Both the position numbers and the translations under genes were made by a program. The notes under the pieces are model-generated. The model was not told the DNA's origin. It was given only the letters and a program-made list of their open reading frames with translations, and searched no databases. A stretch of 49,744 nt of DNA, taken from contig NZ_SMTF01000021.1 of NCBI RefSeq assembly GCF_004357985.1, positions 1 to 49,744 on the forward strand. The letters run 5' to 3'. Positions 36,646 to 46,350 of this stretch are shown here, one piece after another. Source of the stretch: Luteimonas aestuarii (GTDB taxonomy: Bacteria > Pseudomonadota > Gammaproteobacteria > Xanthomonadales > Xanthomonadaceae). Position 1 is the stretch's first letter, and each line of letters opens with the position of its first letter.

Positions 36646-36764
36646 CCTTCTCCCTCCGGGGTGAAGGAGGACTGCTTGCGAGCCACTGGCTCGCGTCCGC
36701 CTGAACGCCCTGCGTGCTACGCAGGGCCGGGGCGCAGAGCGAGGTGTCCGCAGGGCGGATGAGG
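36646..36764 (-). repeat. Long inverted repeat, right arm
   Basis: Right partner of the arm at 33950-34068, 2.6 kb away on the other side of the helicase gene. Confidence 0.85.
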
Positions 36765-36902
36765 GGCGGCGAAGCGGTGATGGCGCAGATCGTGGCGTCT
36801 GTCCCGCGCCATCGAATTCCTTCCGCACAGCAATGTGCGCGGGCGCTGACGACGAACGTGTGCAAGTGCGAAGCCCGCGAGCGGGATCGATCGAACCTCC
36901 CC

Positions 36903-36908
36903 TAGAAT
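36903..36908 (+). promoter_or_regulatory. TAGAAT -10 box, likely leaderless start
   Basis: TAGAAT lies exactly 6 nt before ATG 36915, as in the genes at 26444 and 28654. There is no ribosome site. Confidence 0.5.
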
Positions 36909-36914
36909 CCAGCC

Positions 36915-37670
36915 ATGCCCCGCATCCTGGTCTTCCAGCACGTTGCCGCCGAACCGCTCGGCACGCTCGATCCGCTGATCCGCAGCCGCGGGCATCGCAT
37001 CCGCTTCGTCAATTTCGAACGCGAGCCGGACGCGCAGCCGAACGTCGACCGCTACCAGGGCCTGGTGGTGCTGGGCGGGCCGATGAACGTCGAGGACCAG
37101 GCCCAGCGCCCACACCTGCGCACCGAACTGCGTGCGATCGAACGCATGCTGTCGCTGGGGCGGCCCGTGCTTGGCATCTGCCTGGGCGCGCAGTTGCTGG
37201 CGCACGCGCTGGGGGCACCGGTACGCCGCCACGTTGCGCCGGAGATCGGCTGGTATCCGCTGCGCACCACCGACGCCGGCCGCAGCGACGCGGTGCTGTC
37301 ACCGCTGGGCGAACAGGCGCCCGTGTTCCAGTGGCATGGCCGCCATTTCGAAATCCCCGACACTGCCGTGCACCTCGCCCACAGCGATACCTGCGACCAG
37401 CAGGCCTTCCGCTGGGGCGACAATGCCTACGGCTTCCAGTTCCACCTGGAGATGGACCAGCCACTGATCGAACGCTGGCTGGCGAACCCGGGATATCGCG
37501 AGGAACTCGCCGCGCTGGCCGGCACGCAGGACGAGGCCCGCATCCGCGCCGACACCGCCCTGCACATCGCCGGCATGCAGGCGCGCGCCGACGCGGTGTT
37601 CAACAACTTCCTCGACCTGGTGGGCCGACCGAACCGCCGCATCGTGCTGCCGTCGCGGGAGTTCGGATAG
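36915..37670 (+). CDS. Class I glutamine amidotransferase-like protein
   Basis: A 251-residue stand-alone GATase1 domain of the GuaA/YfeJ type. The nucleophile elbow is PVLGICLGAQLLAHALG with the catalytic Cys near residue 89. GFQFHLEMD supplies His and Glu of the triad. LVVLGGPMNV forms the oxyanion-side loop. It has no synthase domain, so the acceptor substrate is unknown; relatives are sometimes gamma-glutamyl hydrolases. It stands alone after the helicase repeats with a leaderless-type promoter. The 240 bp to lpxK contain only a GCAGGCCT-type repeat. Confidence 0.87.
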   Translation: MPRILVFQHVAAEPLGTLDPLIRSRGHRIRFVNFEREPDAQPNVDRYQGLVVLGGPMNVEDQAQRPHLRTELRAIERMLSLGRPVLGICLGAQLLAHALGAPVRRHVAPEIGWYPLRTTDAGRSDAVLSPLGEQAPVFQWHGRHFEIPDTAVHLAHSDTCDQQAFRWGDNAYGFQFHLEMDQPLIERWLANPGYREELAALAGTQDEARIRADTALHIAGMQARADAVFNNFLDLVGRPNRRIVLPSREFG

Positions 37671-37908
37671 CGCATCTGCCTGGCGCGTGCGGCTGGCGTG
37701 CAGGGCCTGCAACGCAGGCCTCGTGCATCTTGGCCGACCCCACCCCCACCTGCCGCGCGAGGGTTGGTGCCGACACGCATCAAGCCTGCGGCTAGCAGGC
37801 CTACAGGGCGTTGCACACCGCCTTTGCAAGGGTGACGGCCATGGGAAGTGCGAAGAAACATGCTTGCGTATCGATTGGTGAAAGCACAATCGCCCAGCCG
37901 CACCGCTC

Positions 37909-38919
37909 CTACTGGGTGCGCGGGCATGCCGACAGCCTGTCCAGCAACGCCACCCAGAACGCCTCGGGCAGCTGCGCGTCGATCCCCACGCTGAAATGCC
38001 GCGCCGTTGCAAACGCGGCGCACTTCACCGCATCCTTCTCGGTCATCAGCACCGGCAAATCGCTGCCGAAGGCCAGGTCGCCCGCCACGTAACGGTGATG
38101 GTCCGGGAACGCGTGCGGCACCACGCCGATGCCAAGCCCACGCAGCATCGTGAAAAAGCGCTCCGGATCACCGATGCCTGCAACCGCATGCACGCGCTGG
38201 CCGGTGAACGCGGCCAGCGACTGCGGGCGGCCGCCGTGCAGGGGACGCGCCTGCGTGGCGTGAAGCCGCATCGGCCACTCGCCGAAGCCGGGCTCCACAC
38301 CGTTCGCACTACCAACGTTGAGCACGCGGAAGTCGCAGCGCGCACCGCGTTCGACCGGCTCGCGCAGCGGCCCGGCCGGCAGCAGGCGGCCGTTGCCGTA
38401 GCGACGCACGCCATCGACGACCTCGATCTCGACATCGCGCTGCAGGCGATAGTGCTGCAGGCCGTCGTCGCAAACCACGATGTCGCAGCCTTCGGCGACC
38501 AAGGCGCGCGCCGCGGCCACGCGGTCGGCATCCACGCGCACGTTTGCATGGGTGCGCAGCGCGATCAGCACCGGCTCGTCGCCGCCCAGCCGTGGATCGG
38601 TCGAGGGCTCCACCCAGCGCCCCTGCCCGGCGTCGTCGCGGCCATGGCCACGACTGGCGACCCCCGGGGTCCAGCCGGCGGCGCGCAGGCGCTCGACCAG
38701 CGCGATCACGAGCGGGGTCTTGCCGCTGCCACCGGCGATCAGGTTGCCAACCACCAGCACCGGCACCGGCACGCGCTGGCTGCGCAACAGGTGCTTGCGA
38801 TACAGCGCACGGCGGAGTGCGATGGCGCCGCCGTACAGCGACGCCAGTGCGCGCGCAGGCAGCGGTGGCGCGCGATCGCCGAACCACCAAGCCGGGGGGG
38901 TGCCCCGATGGCCGCTCAC
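37909..38919 (-). CDS. lpxK: Tetraacyldisaccharide 4'-kinase LpxK
   Basis: Inner-membrane-associated kinase of 336 residues that phosphorylates lipid A precursor to give lipid IV-A. The N-terminal hydrophobic helix is followed by a Walker A motif ([22 protein letters not shown]) and the conserved [35 protein letters not shown] and [10 protein letters not shown] segments. The start overlaps the msbA stop (ATGA). Essential in most Gram-negatives and the last gene of the intI-comEC-exbB-exbD-msbA-lpxK train. Confidence 0.97.
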   Translation of the reverse strand: MSGHRGTPPAWWFGDRAPPLPARALASLYGGAIALRRALYRKHLLRSQRVPVPVLVVGNLIAGGSGKTPLVIALVERLRAAGWTPGVASRGHGRDDAGQGRWVEPSTDPRLGGDEPVLIALRTHANVRVDADRVAAARALVAEGCDIVVCDDGLQHYRLQRDVEIEVVDGVRRYGNGRLLPAGPLREPVERGARCDFRVLNVGSANGVEPGFGEWPMRLHATQARPLHGGRPQSLAAFTGQRVHAVAGIGDPERFFTMLRGLGIGVVPHAFPDHHRYVAGDLAFGSDLPVLMTEKDAVKCAAFATARHFSVGIDAQLPEAFWVALLDRLSACPRTQ

Positions 38920-40691
38920 GCGCCCTGCTCGCGGAACTGCATGCCATGCAGGTGCGCATACAGGCCGTCCTGCCGCAGCAGTTCGGCGTGCGTGCCCTGT
39001 TCGACCAGCCGACCGTGGTCCAGCACCAGCACCTGGTCGGCATGCTCGATGGTGGACAGGCGATGGGCGATGACCAGCGTGGTGCGGTCGGGCATCAGCC
39101 GCGTCAGCGCGTCCTGCACCAGGCGTTCCGATTCGGTATCCAGCGCAGCGGTGGCTTCATCCAGGATCAGCACCGGCGCATCGCGCAGGATGGCGCGCGC
39201 AATCGCCAGACGCTGCCGCTGCCCACCCGACAGCAGCGCACCGTTCTCGCCGACCGGGGTGGCGATGCCCAACGGAAGGCGTTCGATGAACTCCCACGCA
39301 TTCGCGGCTTCGGCCGCGGCGCGCAGCGTGTCGGGGTCGGCATCGCTGGCATAGGCGATGTTGGCGGCGATGCTGTCGTCGAACAGCATCACCCGCTGCC
39401 CGACCAGCGCGATCTGCCGGCGCAGGTCGGCCAACCGGTAGTCGTCGAGCGGCTTGCCGTCGAGCGAGATGCGGCCCGATGTGGGCTCGTAGAAGCGCGG
39501 CACCAGCCGGACCAGGCTGGTCTTGCCGCTGCCCGAGCGTCCGACGATCGCGGTCACCGTGCCCGGCCGCGCGGTGAAGCTGATGTCCTGCAGCGCGATG
39601 TGCTGGTCGTCCTCGCCGTAGCGCAATGACACCTTGTCGAACACCAGTTCTCCGCGCGAACGCGCCAGCACGGTAGTGCCGGTGTCGCGCTCCTCTTCGG
39701 CATCGAGCACGGCGAACAGGCGCTCGGCTGCCGCCACGCCCCGTCCGATCACGCTCTGCACGTTGGTGATGCGACGCAACGACGGCACGATGCCCATCAT
39801 CGAGGTCATCAGCAGCATGAACTGGCCGGGATTGAGCTGCCCGGCCAGCGATTCACGGATGGCCACCCACACGATCGCCGCCAGCGCCAGCGCCGCGAGG
39901 ATCTGCACCAGCGCCGACGCCACCGCGCGCGTGGTCTCCACCTTCATGTTCAGTCGCAGGATGCGATTGGCGAAGGTGGCGTAGCGGTGGCTTTCGAATG
40001 CCTGCGCGCCGTACACCTTCACGTCCTGCTGCGCGGCCAGCGACTGCTCCGCGCTGGAGGCCAGGTCGCCCATGCCGTCCTGGATGCCATGGCTGATGCG
40101 ACGGTAGCGCCGCCCCACGTACCAGACCAGCACGCCGATCAACGGCGCGATCAGCACCATCGCCAGCGTCACCTTGATGCTGGTGTACAGCATCAGTCCG
40201 AACAGGCCGATGATGGTCAGGCCGTCGGTGACCAGCGTCTTCAGCGCGTCGGAGCTGGCCTGGGTGACCTGTTCGGTGTCGAAGTTGAGCCGGCTCACCA
40301 TCACCGGCACCGCTTCCTCGTCGAAGCGCGCACTCGGCAGGCGCAGGTACTTGCCCAGCACCAGCTCGCGCAGGTCGCGCACCACGCTGCGGCCGGTGCG
40401 CGCCATGCCGTAGTCGGTGACGAAGGTGGCGATGCCGCGCACCACGAAGATGCCCACGATCGCCAGCGGCAGGACCACCGCCATGCCCGGCTGCGGGTCG
40501 ACGAAGCCGTCGTTGGTCAGCGGTTCCATCAGCTTGGCGAAGGCCACGCCGGCCACCGCCTCGACCACCATCGCCACCATCGCCAGCGCCAGGAACGGCC
40601 AGTAGGCCATGGCGTGGCCCAACAGGCGCCGGTAGATCGGCCATGCACCCGCCTCGCCGATGCGCACGTCTTGCTTGCGCGCTTCAGTCAT
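38916..40691 (-). CDS. msbA: Lipid A export ABC transporter MsbA
   Basis: Homodimeric half-transporter, 591 residues, flipping core-lipid A across the inner membrane. Six membrane segments occupy about 20-320, and the ATPase has Walker [15 protein letters not shown]-loop region, signature [15 protein letters not shown], Walker [13 protein letters not shown] and the switch histidine in [11 protein letters not shown] 40691 (MTEARKQD) is chosen because it overlaps the exbD stop; the longer frame has no membrane-protein character. It lies between exbD and lpxK, the usual context in xanthomonads. Confidence 0.97.
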   Translation of the reverse strand: MTEARKQDVRIGEAGAWPIYRRLLGHAMAYWPFLALAMVAMVVEAVAGVAFAKLMEPLTNDGFVDPQPGMAVVLPLAIVGIFVVRGIATFVTDYGMARTGRSVVRDLRELVLGKYLRLPSARFDEEAVPVMVSRLNFDTEQVTQASSDALKTLVTDGLTIIGLFGLMLYTSIKVTLAMVLIAPLIGVLVWYVGRRYRRISHGIQDGMGDLASSAEQSLAAQQDVKVYGAQAFESHRYATFANRILRLNMKVETTRAVASALVQILAALALAAIVWVAIRESLAGQLNPGQFMLLMTSMMGIVPSLRRITNVQSVIGRGVAAAERLFAVLDAEEERDTGTTVLARSRGELVFDKVSLRYGEDDQHIALQDISFTARPGTVTAIVGRSGSGKTSLVRLVPRFYEPTSGRISLDGKPLDDYRLADLRRQIALVGQRVMLFDDSIAANIAYASDADPDTLRAAAEAANAWEFIERLPLGIATPVGENGALLSGGQRQRLAIARAILRDAPVLILDEATAALDTESERLVQDALTRLMPDRTTLVIAHRLSTIEHADQVLVLDHGRLVEQGTHAELLRQDGLYAHLHGMQFREQGA

Positions 40692-41125
40692 GGAGCGACG
40701 GCCGCCGCGGGTTGTTCGGGCGCCGTGGCATTGGCGATGCGGGTAAAGCCCAGCTGCCCCAGTGCGTCGTACGCGGTTACCACGGCCTGCCACGGCGTGC
40801 GCGCGTCGGCGCGCAGCAGAACGGTGCGGTCGCGGTCGTCGCCGGCCACTTCCACCAGCGTGCGCTTGAGCGACTCCACGTCGGTGCGCAGCGCCTCGCG
40901 GTCCTCGACGAAGTAACGGCCGTCGGCGTTGATCAGCAGGCTCAGCGAATTCGACTGCGCCTCGTTGCGCTCGCCCGTCGCGCGCGGCAGTTCCAGCTTC
41001 AGCACCGAGCGTGCGTCGAAGGTGGTGGTGATGACGAAGAAGATGATCAGCACCAGGATGACGTCGATCAACGGCACCAGGTTGATCTCGGGCACGTCCT
41101 CGGCGCGACGGTCGCGGATACGCAT
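40688..41125 (-). CDS. exbD: ExbD/TolR-type proton-channel subunit
   Basis: A 145-residue protein with one N-terminal membrane segment (INLVPLIDVILVLIIFFVITTTF) containing the essential Asp, followed by a periplasmic domain. It partners the ExbB protein encoded 4 bp upstream to energise TonB. ATG 41125 begins MRIRDRR, just before the signature; the frame is longer upstream but not ExbD-like. It could supply energy for the receptor at 3.2 kb, though xanthomonads carry several ExbBD sets. Confidence 0.92.
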   Translation of the reverse strand: MRIRDRRAEDVPEINLVPLIDVILVLIIFFVITTTFDARSVLKLELPRATGERNEAQSNSLSLLINADGRYFVEDREALRTDVESLKRTLVEVAGDDRDRTVLLRADARTPWQAVVTAYDALGQLGFTRIANATAPEQPAAAVAP

Positions 41126-41129
41126 TCGC

Positions 41130-41789
41130 TCAGCCCTGGCGCTCGAGGCCGGCATCGGCCACGGCCGCCGCGGCACGACGGGCACGCGGGTCGATGGCGT
41201 CCATCAGCTGGATGGCCTCGCTTTCCATCTCGACGATGTAGCCGTCGATGCGTCCTCGGAAATAGCGATGGAAGATCAGCGCCGGCACAGCCACGATCAT
41301 GCCCGCCGCCGCGCACACCAGCGCCTTGCCGATGCCCCCGGCCAGCTGGTTGACGTCGCCCACGCCATGTTCCATCACGCCCAGGAACATCTGGATCATG
41401 CCGACCACGGTACCGAACAGGCCCAGCAGCGGGCCCGCGCCGGCGATGGTGCCCAGCGCATTGAGGAAACGCTCCATGCGGTGCGCGATATGGCGACCCA
41501 CGTCCTCGACGCGTTCGCGGATCTCCTCGCGCGGGCGGTTGCGCACGTCCAGCGCGGACGCCAGCAAGGCACCCAGCGGTGAGTTACGGCGCAGCGATTC
41601 GATGTGCACCGGGTCCAGCTTGCCGCGCGATGCCCAGGCACGCACTTCCTGGCCCAGGCCCGGCGGCAGCACGGCCTTGCGGCGTAGCGCCCAGAAGCGT
41701 TCGACCACGATCGCCAGGCCCACGGCGGACAGCAGCAGCAGCGGAATCATCGGCCAGCCGCCCGCCTTCACCAGTTCCAGCACACGCAC
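41130..41789 (-). CDS. exbB: MotA/TolQ/ExbB proton-channel protein
   Basis: A 219-residue, three-segment membrane protein. The family core is visible at the end: LNALGTIAGAGPLLGLFGTVVGMIQMF, then GGIGKALVCAAAGMIVAVPALIFHRYF. It forms the proton-driven motor with the adjacent ExbD. The gene begins 21 bp after comEC ends, in the same direction. Confidence 0.94.
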   Translation of the reverse strand: MRVLELVKAGGWPMIPLLLLSAVGLAIVVERFWALRRKAVLPPGLGQEVRAWASRGKLDPVHIESLRRNSPLGALLASALDVRNRPREEIRERVEDVGRHIAHRMERFLNALGTIAGAGPLLGLFGTVVGMIQMFLGVMEHGVGDVNQLAGGIGKALVCAAAGMIVAVPALIFHRYFRGRIDGYIVEMESEAIQLMDAIDPRARRAAAAVADAGLERQG

Positions 41790-41810
41790 CCCTTCGGCCC
41801 GTCGGCCCGC

Positions 41811-44183
41811 TCAATCCGGGCGATAGGATACCCCGCCCGCCTCGACCTGCAGCCGCGCTTGCCGGTGCGCCGCGTCCCACGGGCGGCGGTGGGTCTGGCG
41901 GCGCGCGTCGATGCGAACGCCGTCACGCTGCAAGCGGATGCGCAGCGCCCCACCCTCGGCCGTGGAAGGCACCTCGGCGCCCGCCACCTGCCAGCGCTGC
42001 AATATGTCCGGGTGCGGATGGCCAAAGCGATTGCCGTAGCCCGCCGAAACCACCGCGTGGGAGGCACCGGTGGCGGCGATGAAGCGTGCATCCGATGAAT
42101 GCCGGCTGCCATGGTGCGCCATCAACACCACGTCGGCACGCACGGCATCGGGCTGGTTGCGCGCCAGCGTGCGCTCGACCACTTCGCCGATATCGCCAGG
42201 CAGCAGTACCACGCCATGTTCCCCTGCCACGCGCAGTACGCAGCTGGCCTCGTTGCGGAACGGCGGGAAATGCACGTCGGGGTGCAGGAACTCGAAGCGC
42301 ACGCCATCCATCGTCCAGGCCGATCCCGCCAGGCACGGCGCGGTCCCGGCCATCGCCGCTTCCAGCGGCGCGAACGCCACGGCCACCGGGAACCGCCGCC
42401 GTACCGCATCGTAGCCACCGACGTGGTCGGCATCGGCATGGCTGACCACCGCCACGTCCAGCCGACGCACGCCCAGCGCATGCAGCGCGGGCGACACCAC
42501 CTGTTCGCCGGCGTCGAACCCATGCGGCATCGCCGGCCCCATGTCGTACAGCAGCGCATGTCGCGCCGTGCGCACCAGCACCGACAGCCCCTGCCCCACG
42601 TCGAACACCATCACCTCCACCTCGCCATGGCGCGGCAGCTGCCGGTCCGGCCACAGCAACGGCAACAGCAGCAGCACCGCCAGCGACTTGCCCGGCACGC
42701 CACGCGGCAGCATCAGCCAGAACGCCCCCAGCAGTGCCAGCGGCAGCGCGAACCAGCGCGCCTCGGGCAGCCACCACAGCGCGAACGGACTGGTGCCCAT
42801 CCACGCGAACAGCCGCCAGCTGGGATCGAAACACCATGCCGCCGCGCGCCACGCCGCATCGCCCCAGCCCACGTGCAAGGCTTCCAGCGCAGTGCCGATC
42901 AACGACAGCGGTACCACCACCAGGCTCCACCACGGAATCGCCACCAGGTTGGCCAGCGGCCCGGCCACCGAGGCCTGGCCGAACAGGATGGCCGTCAGCG
43001 GCAGCAGCCCCAGCGTCGCCACGCCCTGCGCGGTGAGGAAGCCGCGCACCACAGGCACGGAAGTCGCCCGCGGCAGGCACCACACCAGCCATGCCACGCC
43101 CGCGAAACTCAGCCAGAACCCCGCGCCCAGCACCGACAGCGGATCGACCAGCAGGATGGCGATGGCCGCCATCGCCAGCGCATCGGCCACGCTGGCGTGG
43201 CTGCGCCACAGCCGGGCCAGGGCGACCACGCCGATCATCAACACCGTGCGCACGGTGGGCAGTTCGAACCCGGCCACCGCCGCATAGCCCAGCCCGCCCA
43301 CGAAGGCCACCAGCGCCGCCGCCTGCGGACGCGGCATCCGGCGCGCCAGCCCGGGCAGCAGCCACCACACGCCCGCCGCCAGCAGCGCAAAGAACCCCGC
43401 CGCCAGACCGACATGGAACCCGGAGATCGCGATCAGGTGCGTCAGGCCGGTGGCGCGCAGGGTTTCCCAGTCGGCATCGGTCAGGGCGCGCGTATCGCCG
43501 ATGGCCAGGGCGCGCACGTAGCGCGACGAATCCTGCGGAATGGCGGCCTCGATCCGCATCGCCACGTCGTGTCGCCAGCCATCGATGCCGCCGGCATCGG
43601 ACAATCGCTGCACGGGTTCGGCAGCGCGCAAATAGCCGATCGCCGCGATGCGATGCGCCAGCGCGTGCTTCTCGGCATCGAACCAGCCCGGGTTGCGCAA
43701 GCCGCGCGGCGCCCGCACCCGCGCCGTGAACCGCCACTCGCTGCCTGGCGCGATGGCGAAGCGGCGTTCGTCCACTGCGCCCCAGCCGTCGTACCACGAC
43801 AGCCGCAGCTTTCGGCCGCGCAGGAACGCGGGCATGTCATCGCTGCGCGCCACGCGGAACTCGAAGCGCGTGCGCGTGGCTTCGTGCTCGGGCAGGCCGA
43901 TCACCTGTCCGGCCAGCGCGATGTCACTGCGTTCTTGCGCCAATGGCAGGCGCAGCGACATTGCGTGGCTGCCATGCAGACCACACAGGCCGAATCCCGC
44001 CAGCAGCGCCCCGGCCACGCGCACGCGGCCCGGCCGCCACCACAGCAGCAACCCGGCCAGCAGCACCGCTGCGGACAGCACCCAATGCGGCCAGGCGGGC
44101 AACCGCAGCGCAGCCGTCGTTCCGAGCGCCAACGAAGCCGCCACGGCGATCCCCACTGGCGGCGTCCGTGCAGCCGCAGTCAT
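41811..44183 (-). CDS. comEC: DNA uptake channel ComEC/Rec2
   Basis: Inner-membrane channel moving single-stranded DNA into the cytoplasm during natural transformation, 790 residues and apparently intact. N-terminal membrane segments, an OB-like DUF4131 region, the Competence domain (LAIGDTRALTDADWETLRATGLTHLIAISGFHVGLAAG) and a C-terminal metallo-beta-lactamase domain (VVSHADADHVGGYDAV, LMAHHGSRHSSD) are all present. The ATG at 44183 overlaps the stop of the integron integrase (ATGA), an unusual translational coupling. In related genomes comEC is usually followed, as here, by exbB-exbD-msbA-lpxK. Confidence 0.96.
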   Translation of the reverse strand: MTAAARTPPVGIAVAASLALGTTAALRLPAWPHWVLSAAVLLAGLLLWWRPGRVRVAGALLAGFGLCGLHGSHAMSLRLPLAQERSDIALAGQVIGLPEHEATRTRFEFRVARSDDMPAFLRGRKLRLSWYDGWGAVDERRFAIAPGSEWRFTARVRAPRGLRNPGWFDAEKHALAHRIAAIGYLRAAEPVQRLSDAGGIDGWRHDVAMRIEAAIPQDSSRYVRALAIGDTRALTDADWETLRATGLTHLIAISGFHVGLAAGFFALLAAGVWWLLPGLARRMPRPQAAALVAFVGGLGYAAVAGFELPTVRTVLMIGVVALARLWRSHASVADALAMAAIAILLVDPLSVLGAGFWLSFAGVAWLVWCLPRATSVPVVRGFLTAQGVATLGLLPLTAILFGQASVAGPLANLVAIPWWSLVVVPLSLIGTALEALHVGWGDAAWRAAAWCFDPSWRLFAWMGTSPFALWWLPEARWFALPLALLGAFWLMLPRGVPGKSLAVLLLLPLLWPDRQLPRHGEVEVMVFDVGQGLSVLVRTARHALLYDMGPAMPHGFDAGEQVVSPALHALGVRRLDVAVVSHADADHVGGYDAVRRRFPVAVAFAPLEAAMAGTAPCLAGSAWTMDGVRFEFLHPDVHFPPFRNEASCVLRVAGEHGVVLLPGDIGEVVERTLARNQPDAVRADVVLMAHHGSRHSSDARFIAATGASHAVVSAGYGNRFGHPHPDILQRWQVAGAEVPSTAEGGALRIRLQRDGVRIDARRQTHRRPWDAAHRQARLQVEAGGVSYRPD

Positions 44184-45190
44184 CGTGCGCGGTCCAGCGG
44201 ACTCAACACGCCAGAGCCGCCGCGGTTGAGCACGTGCACATAGATCTGCGTGGTGGTCACATCCTTATGGCCCAGCAGTTCCTGCACCGTGCGGATGTCG
44301 TAGCCGGATTCGATCAAATGCGTAGCAAATGAGTGCCGCAACGTATGCGCCGACACCGGCTTGACGATGCCCGTCAGCCGGCAGGCCGCCTTCAACGACC
44401 GCGACAGCACCGCCTCGTCGACATGGTGCCGACGCTCGCAACCATCGCGCGGGTCCACACTGCGGCGCTTCGCCGGAAACACGTACTGCCAACCCAGCTC
44501 ACGCGCGGCATTGGGATACTTCCGCGCCAGGGCATGCGGCAACCAGGCCTCGCCGAAACCGTCGGCAACATCCTGTGCATGCCATGTACGGGACCGCTCG
44601 ATCTCGGCCCGCAGATGCGGCACCAGCGACGCCGGCAGCACCGTGCGCCGATCCTTGGCACCCTTGCCCTCGCGCACCGTGATCTCGTTGCGTGCGAAGT
44701 CCACATCCTTGATGCGCAGGCGGACGCCTTCCATCAACCGCATGCCCGTCCCATACAGCAGGCTCGCCAGCAGCCACGTCCGGCCTTCCATTGCCGCCAG
44801 CAACCGGCGCACCTCATCCTGCGACAGCACCACCGGCACCTTCGCCGGCCGCTTCGCACGGATCACATCCTCCATCCACGGGAGCGCCTGCTGCAGCACC
44901 TCGCGGTACAGGAACAAAATGGCCGCCAACGCCTGGTTCTGCGTACTGCCCGCCACCTTGTCGCGAACCGCGAGCGTGGTCAGGAACGCCTCGACCTCCG
45001 GCCCGCCCAACTCCCGCGGATGGCGCTTGTCATTGGCCAGGATGAAGCGCCGGACCCAACCCACATAAGCCCGCTCGGTGCGCAAGCTGTATCGCTTTGC
45101 CCGCAGCTTGTGCCGAACCTGATCCAGCAACCGCGCCGGACGCTTCCCCTCTGCATCCGTTACCGCCCCGTTCCGTGGGTGATAAGACAT
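44180..45190 (-). CDS. intI: Integron integrase IntI
   Basis: Tyrosine recombinase of 336 residues that recombines attI with attC. Catalytic residues are all present: Arg in LLYGTGMRLMEGVRL, Lys in GKGAKDRRTVLP, HTLRHSFATHLIESGYDIRTVQELLGHKDVTTTQIY giving His, Arg, His and the nucleophile Tyr. The integron-specific insert (LPHALARKYPNAARELGWQYVFPA) between boxes separates it from XerCD. The N-terminal SAM-like domain has YSLRTERAYVGWVRRFI. It is transcribed away from the cassette array, the standard layout, and its stop overlaps the comEC start. It appears functional. Confidence 0.97.
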   Translation of the reverse strand: MSYHPRNGAVTDAEGKRPARLLDQVRHKLRAKRYSLRTERAYVGWVRRFILANDKRHPRELGGPEVEAFLTTLAVRDKVAGSTQNQALAAILFLYREVLQQALPWMEDVIRAKRPAKVPVVLSQDEVRRLLAAMEGRTWLLASLLYGTGMRLMEGVRLRIKDVDFARNEITVREGKGAKDRRTVLPASLVPHLRAEIERSRTWHAQDVADGFGEAWLPHALARKYPNAARELGWQYVFPAKRRSVDPRDGCERRHHVDEAVLSRSLKAACRLTGIVKPVSAHTLRHSFATHLIESGYDIRTVQELLGHKDVTTTQIYVHVLNRGGSGVLSPLDRAR

Positions 45191-45351
45191 ACCGCCTCAC
45201 TCCGTGAGATGCGTATGTCGATCATCGGCCGCCAGAAGCCAATTCGGAATCAGCCAAAGCGTTGAATCGTCGTCAGATTTCCCTGATTGACAGTAAAAAC
45301 CAGCGGCTGAATACTCCTTGCTATGAGCCCTCTACGGGGGGCAATCAGTAG
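45191..45351 (+). other. attI site and intI upstream region
   Basis: The 161 bp between intI and the first cassette. The crossover core GTTAGGC starts at 45351, so recombination falls between G45351 and T45352. It must contain the divergent intI promoter, and it contains the cassette promoter below. No LexA box that I trust was seen. Confidence 0.8.
45287..45315 (+). promoter_or_regulatory. Cassette promoter Pc in attI
   Basis: A perfect -35 TTGACA (45287-45292), 17-bp spacer and AATACT (45310-45315, 4 of 6 matches to TATAAT) on the plus strand, reading into the array. The start point would be about 40 nt before the first cassette ATG. Confidence 0.75.
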
Positions 45352-45360
45352 TTAGGCCGC

Positions 45361-45588
45361 ATGAAAGACACATCGGATGTGACTCCTCGGCTGGATCTTT
45401 TCGCACGAGCAATCTGTGTTGCATCGGGCGCTGTGCTTGCGGTGATTTCATGGCTGGCGTACAGCGGCGGCGGCCCGGCTTTTGCATACTGGTTCTGTGG
45501 GCTTGGAGCAATTTTCTTGCTTACCGCTGGAACTTTCGGGCCACGAAGCTTACGCGTAGGATTGGTCACATGGCTGCCCTGGGTCTAG
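45361..45588 (+). CDS. Cassette 1: small membrane protein
   Basis: A 75-residue protein with two predicted membrane segments (AICVASGAVLAVISWLA and FAYWFCGLGAIFLLTAGTF) and a short polar N-terminus. Family not recognised. ATG is 9 nt after the attI crossover, and the TTAGG of the recombination core is the only ribosome-site-like sequence. Being first, it is closest to Pc and probably the best expressed cassette. The cassette spans 45352-45652. Confidence 0.7.
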   Translation: MKDTSDVTPRLDLFARAICVASGAVLAVISWLAYSGGGPAFAYWFCGLGAIFLLTAGTFGPRSLRVGLVTWLPWV

Positions 45589-45598
45589 TGCCACTGCG

Positions 45599-45658
45599 GC
45601 CTAACAATTCATTCAAGCCGACGCCGCTTCGCGGCGCGGCTTAATTCAGGCGTTAGGG
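45599..45658 (+). repeat. attC 1
   Basis: 60-bp site with R'' GCCTAAC, R' GTTAGGG and inner arms AAGCCG / CGGCTT around GCCGC-TTC-GCGGC. Crossover falls after G45652. Confidence 0.95.
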
Positions 45659-45661
45659 CGC

Positions 45662-45952
45662 ATGAGCAAGCAATTTCGGCTACCAAAGTTTTGGATACTA
45701 GCGCTGGCTCAACTAGCGCTTGCTGTTGCTATTGCGTGCATCTGGTTCTACTTTCGGACAGAGGCCTTTTTGGCCGGCGCTCCAAGCGGCGACCTATATG
45801 CCAACAACTGGGGCTTCCAGCTCATCGCCTTTGTTGTGGTCTGGCTGCCCGGTGTACTTCTGATAACTGGCATTCTGCTTGCCATTGAGCATCAAGCGCT
45901 CAAGCCATATTACTTGGCACAACAAACGGAGAGTGCGCGACATGCACCCTAA
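45662..45952 (+). CDS. Cassette 2: small membrane protein
   Basis: A 96-residue protein with two membrane segments (FWILALAQLALAVAIACIWFYF and FQLIAFVVVWLPGVLLITGILLAI), a short periplasmic-type loop and a polar tail. No family recognised. ATG is 9 nt after the crossover; TTAGGG of R' may serve as ribosome site. The cassette spans 45653-46000. Confidence 0.75.
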   Translation: MSKQFRLPKFWILALAQLALAVAIACIWFYFRTEAFLAGAPSGDLYANNWGFQLIAFVVVWLPGVLLITGILLAIEHQALKPYYLAQQTESARHAP

Positions 45953-46006
45953 CAATTCATTCAAGCCGACGCCGCTTCGCGGCGCGGCTTAATTCAAGCG
46001 TTATGC
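45947..46006 (+). repeat. attC 2
   Basis: R'' CCCTAAC, R' GTTATGC. The R'' pairs with the TTAGGG start of its own cassette rather than with the R' that follows it now. Confidence 0.95.
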
Positions 46007-46290
46007 GGTGGTGGAGCAAGGGAATTTGCGTCGGTGAGCTTCGGTAGCACTTTCGCTGTGTTCCGCACGGGCTCCGGGCCGCACGCGTTGCTCTCGCCGC
46101 TACCGGGTACTTCCCGGCTTCGCCAAAGCGCAATTCACTGCCGTAGCGCAATCATCTTCGGCGGGCTTCGGTCAGTCCATGCCCGACAGTCTTTCGGGCA
46201 AGCCTGCACCGGCGACCTGTGGCATGCTTGGCTTGGCACGCGGTGTCGTGGTTTCGGGCTCGGTTTCATCCCGGTATCCGGGCCACCATC
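46007..46290 (+). other. Cassette 3 body: no convincing ORF
   Basis: Cassette 46001-46344 is 344 bp. The only sizeable plus frame starts with GTG at 46034 and ends inside attC, with attC-encoded NNSFKP-type residues, so it is doubtful. The ATG embedded in the R' site (46003) stops after 14 codons. The cassette is 344 bp, the same length as cassette 5, and clearly homologous to it (roughly 85-90 percent by eye). Confidence 0.6.
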
Positions 46291-46350
46291 GCATAACAAT
46301 TCGTTCAAGCCGATGCCGCTTCGCGGCACGGCTTAACTCAGGCGTTATGC
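46291..46350 (+). repeat. attC 3
   Basis: R'' GCATAAC and R' GTTATGC are exact complements. The inner loop carries compensatory change (GATGCCGC / GCGGCACG). Confidence 0.95.

Noticed and set aside
45191..45351. LexA-type SOS box upstream of intI
   Set aside because: No sequence close enough to a known LexA consensus was found by eye; SOS control cannot be claimed.
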